NCBI GenBank assembly: GCA_963611755.1
Contig: CAVDTK010000099.1
Location: forward strand, 1 to 8,411
DNA: 8,411 nt
DNA from: Paratractidigestivibacter sp963611755
Lineage (GTDB): Bacteria > Actinomycetota > Coriobacteriia > Coriobacteriales > Atopobiaceae
Direction: 5' to 3'
Within the stretch, counting starts at the first letter, position 1; the number at the start of each line of letters is the position of its first letter. The translations under genes were made by a program, and so were the position numbers. Under the pieces are notes generated by a model. The model did not search any database. It was given only the letters and a program-made list of their open reading frames with translations, and was not told the origin of the DNA. Shown here in pieces: positions 6,102-8,411 of this stretch.

Positions 6102-6197
6102 CTCACCGGTCTTTGTGGGTCGCTTCTCAAAACACGCCGATGTTTGTAGGTTTAGCGCCCTGATTTCTCAAAACCAGCCGATCTTTGTACAAACATC
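6091..6197. repeat. Long direct repeat, copy 2 (three internal units)
   Basis: This is the second copy of the 107-base repeat at 3011-3117. The TTCTCA boxes start at 6093, 6124 and 6165, and the second boxes at 6106 (CCGGTCTTTGT), 6137 (CCGATGTTTGT) and 6178 (CCGATCTTTGT). The 31- and 41-base spacings are the same as in copy 1. TTTGTACAAA is at 6184-6193. Most differences from copy 1 fall between the boxes, notably at 6149-6157, so the boxes are better conserved than the spacers. It lies between the toxin 3' end and the XRE regulator's promoter region. Confidence 0.9.
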
Positions 6198-6201
6198 CGC
6201 A

Positions 6202-6231
6202 GGTTTTAGGGAGCGAGCTCGCGGCTAAACC
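6202..6231. other. Imperfect inverted repeat after the toxin gene
   Basis: GGTTTTAG (6202-6209) can pair with CTAAACC (6225-6231) with one bulged base, and the self-complementary CGAGCTCG lies between them. It starts seven bases past the toxin stop codon when read leftward. No T-run follows the stem, so it is not a standard terminator; it may protect the transcript end or be incidental. Confidence 0.3.
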
Positions 6232-6238
6232 CCAAGAG

Positions 6239-6544
6239 CTAAACAAGCTTCGCGTAATCCTGGCTTTGGTGAAAAACCCGAGCCAAAAGAACGCTGTCCC
6301 CCTGAACACGATAGAGAACGACGTACTTCTTAAGCAGCGCCTTTCGATACCCCATGCGTTCCAGACGAGGATCGATAACCCGCGGGTACATCTCGGGATA
6401 GGCAGAGAGGTTCTCGACCACCTCGTCATAGGCGTCGAGAAGATCTCGGGCCGAGCTAGGCTGCCCCAAAGTCGAGACCAAATACCCCACGATCGAGTCG
6501 AGGTCAGACGCGGCCTGCTCGGACGCGATGACCTTATAGGCCAT
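6239..6544 (-). CDS. Type II toxin, RelE/ParE family
   Basis: A 101-residue protein with the RelE/ParE fold pattern: an N-terminal strand (YKVIASEQA), a helical hairpin (residues about 10-50, with ARDLLDAYDEVVENLSAYP) and C-terminal strands containing GYRKALLKKYVVLYRV and VLLARVFHQSQDY. The family comprises ribosome-dependent mRNA nucleases (RelE, YoeB) and gyrase inhibitors (ParE); which activity applies here is not decidable from sequence. The conserved arginine/lysine and the closing aromatic residues suit an active toxin. The ATG at 6544 lies inside the antitoxin gene (11-base overlap) with GAAGGA six bases upstream, so translation is coupled. Repeat copy 2 begins 41 bases after its stop. 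Confidence 0.88.
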   Translation of the reverse strand: MAYKVIASEQAASDLDSIVGYLVSTLGQPSSARDLLDAYDEVVENLSAYPEMYPRVIDPRLERMGYRKALLKKYVVLYRVQGDSVLLARVFHQSQDYAKLV

Positions 6545-6809
6545 AACGGTCCTTCAGGCCAACGCCAAGGCCACGGGCATCCACCACGCGACCTGCCGTG
6601 AAATCATCCTCGGCAAGGTCAATCGCCTGGTAAAGCCTTGCGCGCGCCGCGTCAAGGCAAAGGCTCTCGTAGCAATCCATGGACATGGAGACAAAAGCCT
6701 CCTGCCCGTTCTTCGTGACGATGACCGGGCCTTTAGCCGCCTGGACCGTGTCCGTGAAAGACGAGGTGTTCTTAAGCTCTTTAACTGGGACGCAAGTAGC
6801 CGGCGCCAT
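6534..6809 (-). CDS. Type II antitoxin, Phd/YefM family
   Basis: A 91-residue protein. VPVKELKNTSSFTDTVQ, then GPVIVTKNGQEAFVSMSMDCYE (start near residue 27) is the Phd/YefM dimerisation and DNA-binding fold; the C-terminal helical tail (AEDDFTAGRVVDAR and after) should wrap the toxin. Antitoxins of this family neutralise the partner toxin and repress their own promoter by binding a palindrome. It precedes the RelE/ParE toxin and overlaps it by 11 bases, the standard order. An in-frame TTG at 6824 falls within the ribosome site, so the ATG at 6809 is the start. The operon has its own promoter after the valS terminator. Confidence 0.9.
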   Translation of the reverse strand: MAPATCVPVKELKNTSSFTDTVQAAKGPVIVTKNGQEAFVSMSMDCYESLCLDAARARLYQAIDLAEDDFTAGRVVDARGLGVGLKDRYGL

Positions 6810-6814
6810 CAAAA

Positions 6815-6822
6815 CCTCCTCC
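6815..6822 (-). promoter_or_regulatory. Strong ribosome binding site of the antitoxin
   Basis: GGAGGAGG on the minus strand ends five bases before the antitoxin ATG at 6809. It is one of the strongest ribosome sites here, in keeping with the need for excess antitoxin over toxin. Confidence 0.75.
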
Positions 6823-6835
6823 AAAGCAAGGCGAG

Positions 6836-6851
6836 TACCACAATTATGGTA
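6836..6851. promoter_or_regulatory. Candidate toxin-antitoxin operator over the -10 box
   Basis: TACCACAATTATGGTA is a 16-base palindrome with one mismatched pair (14 of 16 bases symmetric). On the minus strand it contains CATAAT (6843-6848), a likely -10 box, 34 bases before the antitoxin start. A palindrome covering the -10 is what autoregulating Phd/YefM proteins bind, so this is a good operator candidate. No convincing -35 box was seen. Confidence 0.55.
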
Positions 6852-6887
6852 TCACGACTCCAAGCAGCGGATACGCAGCCAGCCAGC

Positions 6888-6928
6888 AAAAAAGCGCCCC
6901 GGTCATCGCGGAGAAGACCGGGGCGCTT
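6888..6928 (-). terminator. Strong intrinsic terminator of valS
   Basis: A perfect 13-base stem, AAGCGCCCCGGTC (6892-6904) and GACCGGGGCGCTT (6916-6928), has an 11-base loop. Read leftward it is followed by a run of six T (complement of 6888-6893, sharing two bases with the stem). It begins 27 bases after the valS stop codon and insulates valS from the toxin-antitoxin operon. Confidence 0.93.
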
Positions 6929-6954
6929 GGCACGTTATGCGAAGAACCTAAACC

Positions 6955-8411
6955 CTACTCGAAGTCGGCGATCTGGGCCTTGAGCTGCTCGATCGTGGTG
7001 GAGAGCTCGGCTTGCTGGGCGCGCTTCTTCTCGATGACCTCAGGCGCCGCCTTGGCGACGAAGCCCTCGTTGCCAAGCGTGCGCTCGACGCCGGCCAGCT
7101 CCTTCTCGGCCTTGGCCAGCTCCTTCTTGAGGCGCGTGGCCTCAGCGGCCAGGTCAACCAGGCCACCCAGATCGACGAAGATCTCGAGCGCGCCGTCGGC
7201 CACAGAAACGCAGCCCTCGCCCTTCTCCACGTCGCCGCAGGAAAGCTCGCTCACGCGGCCGACGCTCTTGATGAAGCCCTCCTGCCCGGCCAGCACGCTA
7301 GCCTCGGCCTCGCCGCAGCGCACCGCAACGCCAAGCTCGGCCTTAGGCGACAGACGGTAACGCGCGCGGGTCGAGCGCACGCAGGAGATCACGCGCTTGG
7401 CCAGCTCGAAGTCGCCCTCGGCCTTCTCGTTGACAAAGCCGGCAAGGTCGGCCGGCTCGGGCCAGGCGGCGACCATCAGGAACTGGGCGTCGTGGGCATC
7501 CAGGCCGCTCGCGGGCAGGGCGTCCCACACGCTCTCGGTCACGAACGGCATCACGGGGTGCAGCAGGCGCATCGAGACGTCCAGCACGTAGACCAGATTG
7601 CGCTGCACCTGGAGCTTCTCGGCAGGCGAGCCGTCCAGCAGGCGGCCCTTGCACAACTCGATGTACCAGTCGCAGACGTCGCCCCAGAAGAAGCTCTGGA
7701 TGTCGCGGGCGTAATCGCCAAAATTGTAGGTCTCAAGCTGGTTGGTAGCGGTCTCGACGGCGCGAGCCAGGCGCGAGAGCATCCAGGCGTCCTCGGCGGT
7801 CTGGGCCATCGGCGCGCCCGGCTCGTAGCCCTCGAGGTTCATCTGGACGAAGCGGCTCGCATTCCAGATCTTGGTCACGAAGCCGCGGGCCTGCTCGGTG
7901 CGCGGGCTGTCGATGAGCTCCTTGGTCTTCTTGTCGATGTTGGCGTCGAACTTGACGTCCTGGTTGTTGGTGATGAGGGTGAGCAGGTTGTAGCGCATGG
8001 CGTCGGCGCCGTACTTGTCCATGAGCGCCATCGGGTCCACGCCGTTGCCCTTGGACTTGGACATGCGGCTGCCGTCCTTGGCCAGGATCGTGGCGTAGAT
8101 GTACACGTCGTGGAACGGGATCTCGTTTGTGCAGTACAGCGAGCTCATGATCATGCGCGCGACCCACAGGGCGATGATGTCGCGGGCCGTGACCAGCACC
8201 TTGGTGGGGTGGTGCTCGGCCAGCTCAGAGGTGTCGTCGGGCCAACCCTGCGTGGCGAAGGTCCACAGCTGAGAAGAGAACCAGGTGTCCAGAACGTCCT
8301 CGTCCTGGTGCACGTGGTGGCCGCCGCACTCGGGGCAGACGTCGGTGTCCTCCATAAGGGCGTCGGTCCAGCCGCAGTCGTCGCAGTAGAAGACCGGGAT
8401 GCGGTGGCCCC
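6955..8411 (-). CDS. valS: Valyl-tRNA synthetase, C-terminal part (5' end beyond the right edge)
   Basis: About 485 codons of an open frame running in from the right edge; a full bacterial ValRS is about 870-900 residues, so a little over half is visible. It charges tRNA-Val with valine in the cytoplasm. Visible marks are GHRIPVFYC at the edge, QDEDVLDTWFSS (typical of ValRS), the class I signature loop as RMSKSKGN (complement of 8053-8067 for the five core residues), the anticodon-binding helical domain (WNASRFVQMNLEGY, HPVMPFVTESVW) and a C-terminal coiled coil (LKKELAKAEKELAGVE and after) that contacts the tRNA elbow. The HIGH motif and editing domain are outside the window. It ends at a TAG and is followed by a strong terminator. 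Confidence 0.97.
   Translation of the reverse strand, partial: GHRIPVFYCDDCGWTDALMEDTDVCPECGGHHVHQDEDVLDTWFSSQLWTFATQGWPDDTSELAEHHPTKVLVTARDIIALWVARMIMSSLYCTNEIPFHDVYIYATILAKDGSRMSKSKGNGVDPMALMDKYGADAMRYNLLTLITNNQDVKFDANIDKKTKELIDSPRTEQARGFVTKIWNASRFVQMNLEGYEPGAPMAQTAEDAWMLSRLARAVETATNQLETYNFGDYARDIQSFFWGDVCDWYIELCKGRLLDGSPAEKLQVQRNLVYVLDVSMRLLHPVMPFVTESVWDALPASGLDAHDAQFLMVAAWPEPADLAGFVNEKAEGDFELAKRVISCVRSTRARYRLSPKAELGVAVRCGEAEASVLAGQEGFIKSVGRVSELSCGDVEKGEGCVSVADGALEIFVDLGGLVDLAAEATRLKKELAKAEKELAGVERTLGNEGFVAKAAPEVIEKKRAQQAELSTTIEQLKAQIADFE

Noticed and set aside
6018..6149. A 43-codon plus-strand frame ahead of the XRE regulator, considered as a peptide pheromone precursor
   Set aside because: There is no ribosome site before its ATG, its second half is repeat sequence, and it lacks a signal peptide pattern.

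Overview
The window is a GC-rich stretch of bacterial chromosome with seven complete or nearly complete housekeeping and accessory genes plus two genes cut by its edges. High GC, a formate-tetrahydrofolate ligase next to an FchA-type cyclodeaminase, and the style of the proteins suggest an actinobacterial gut anaerobe, most likely a Coriobacteriia member (Collinsella/Olsenella-like). That placement is inference from general resemblance, not from a marker gene.

Left part (1-2980): a leftward one-carbon unit, fhs then fchA (cut by the left edge), which links formate to tetrahydrofolate and interconverts methenyl- and formyl-folates. Diverging from fhs across a 99-base gap is tcdA, the E1-like enzyme that cyclises t6A in tRNA.

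Middle part (about 3011-6197): a visibly lower-GC cassette with two leftward genes, an XRE regulator carrying a long helical (possibly TPR-like) C-terminal region and a half-size ABC exporter 25 bases behind it. The cassette lies between two direct copies of a ~107-base repeat (3011-3117 and 6091-6197; I count 93 of 107 identical positions, no gaps). Each copy is built of three degenerate units, TTCTCA-N7-CCGATCTTTGT, starting 31 and 41 bases apart in both copies. The third unit of each copy contains the palindrome TTTGTACAAA. This repeat-bracketed regulator/exporter cassette is the most interesting structure in the window.

Right part (6239-8411): a leftward type II toxin-antitoxin operon (Phd/YefM-family antitoxin, then RelE/ParE-family toxin, overlapping by 11 bases) with a palindrome over its probable -10 box. 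It is followed by a strong intrinsic terminator and the 3' two-thirds or so of valS (valyl-tRNA synthetase), cut by the right edge.

Apart from tcdA, every gene is on the minus strand. The core genes (fhs, fchA, tcdA, valS) look like stable chromosome. The regulator/exporter cassette and the toxin-antitoxin pair look like accessory material placed between tcdA and valS.
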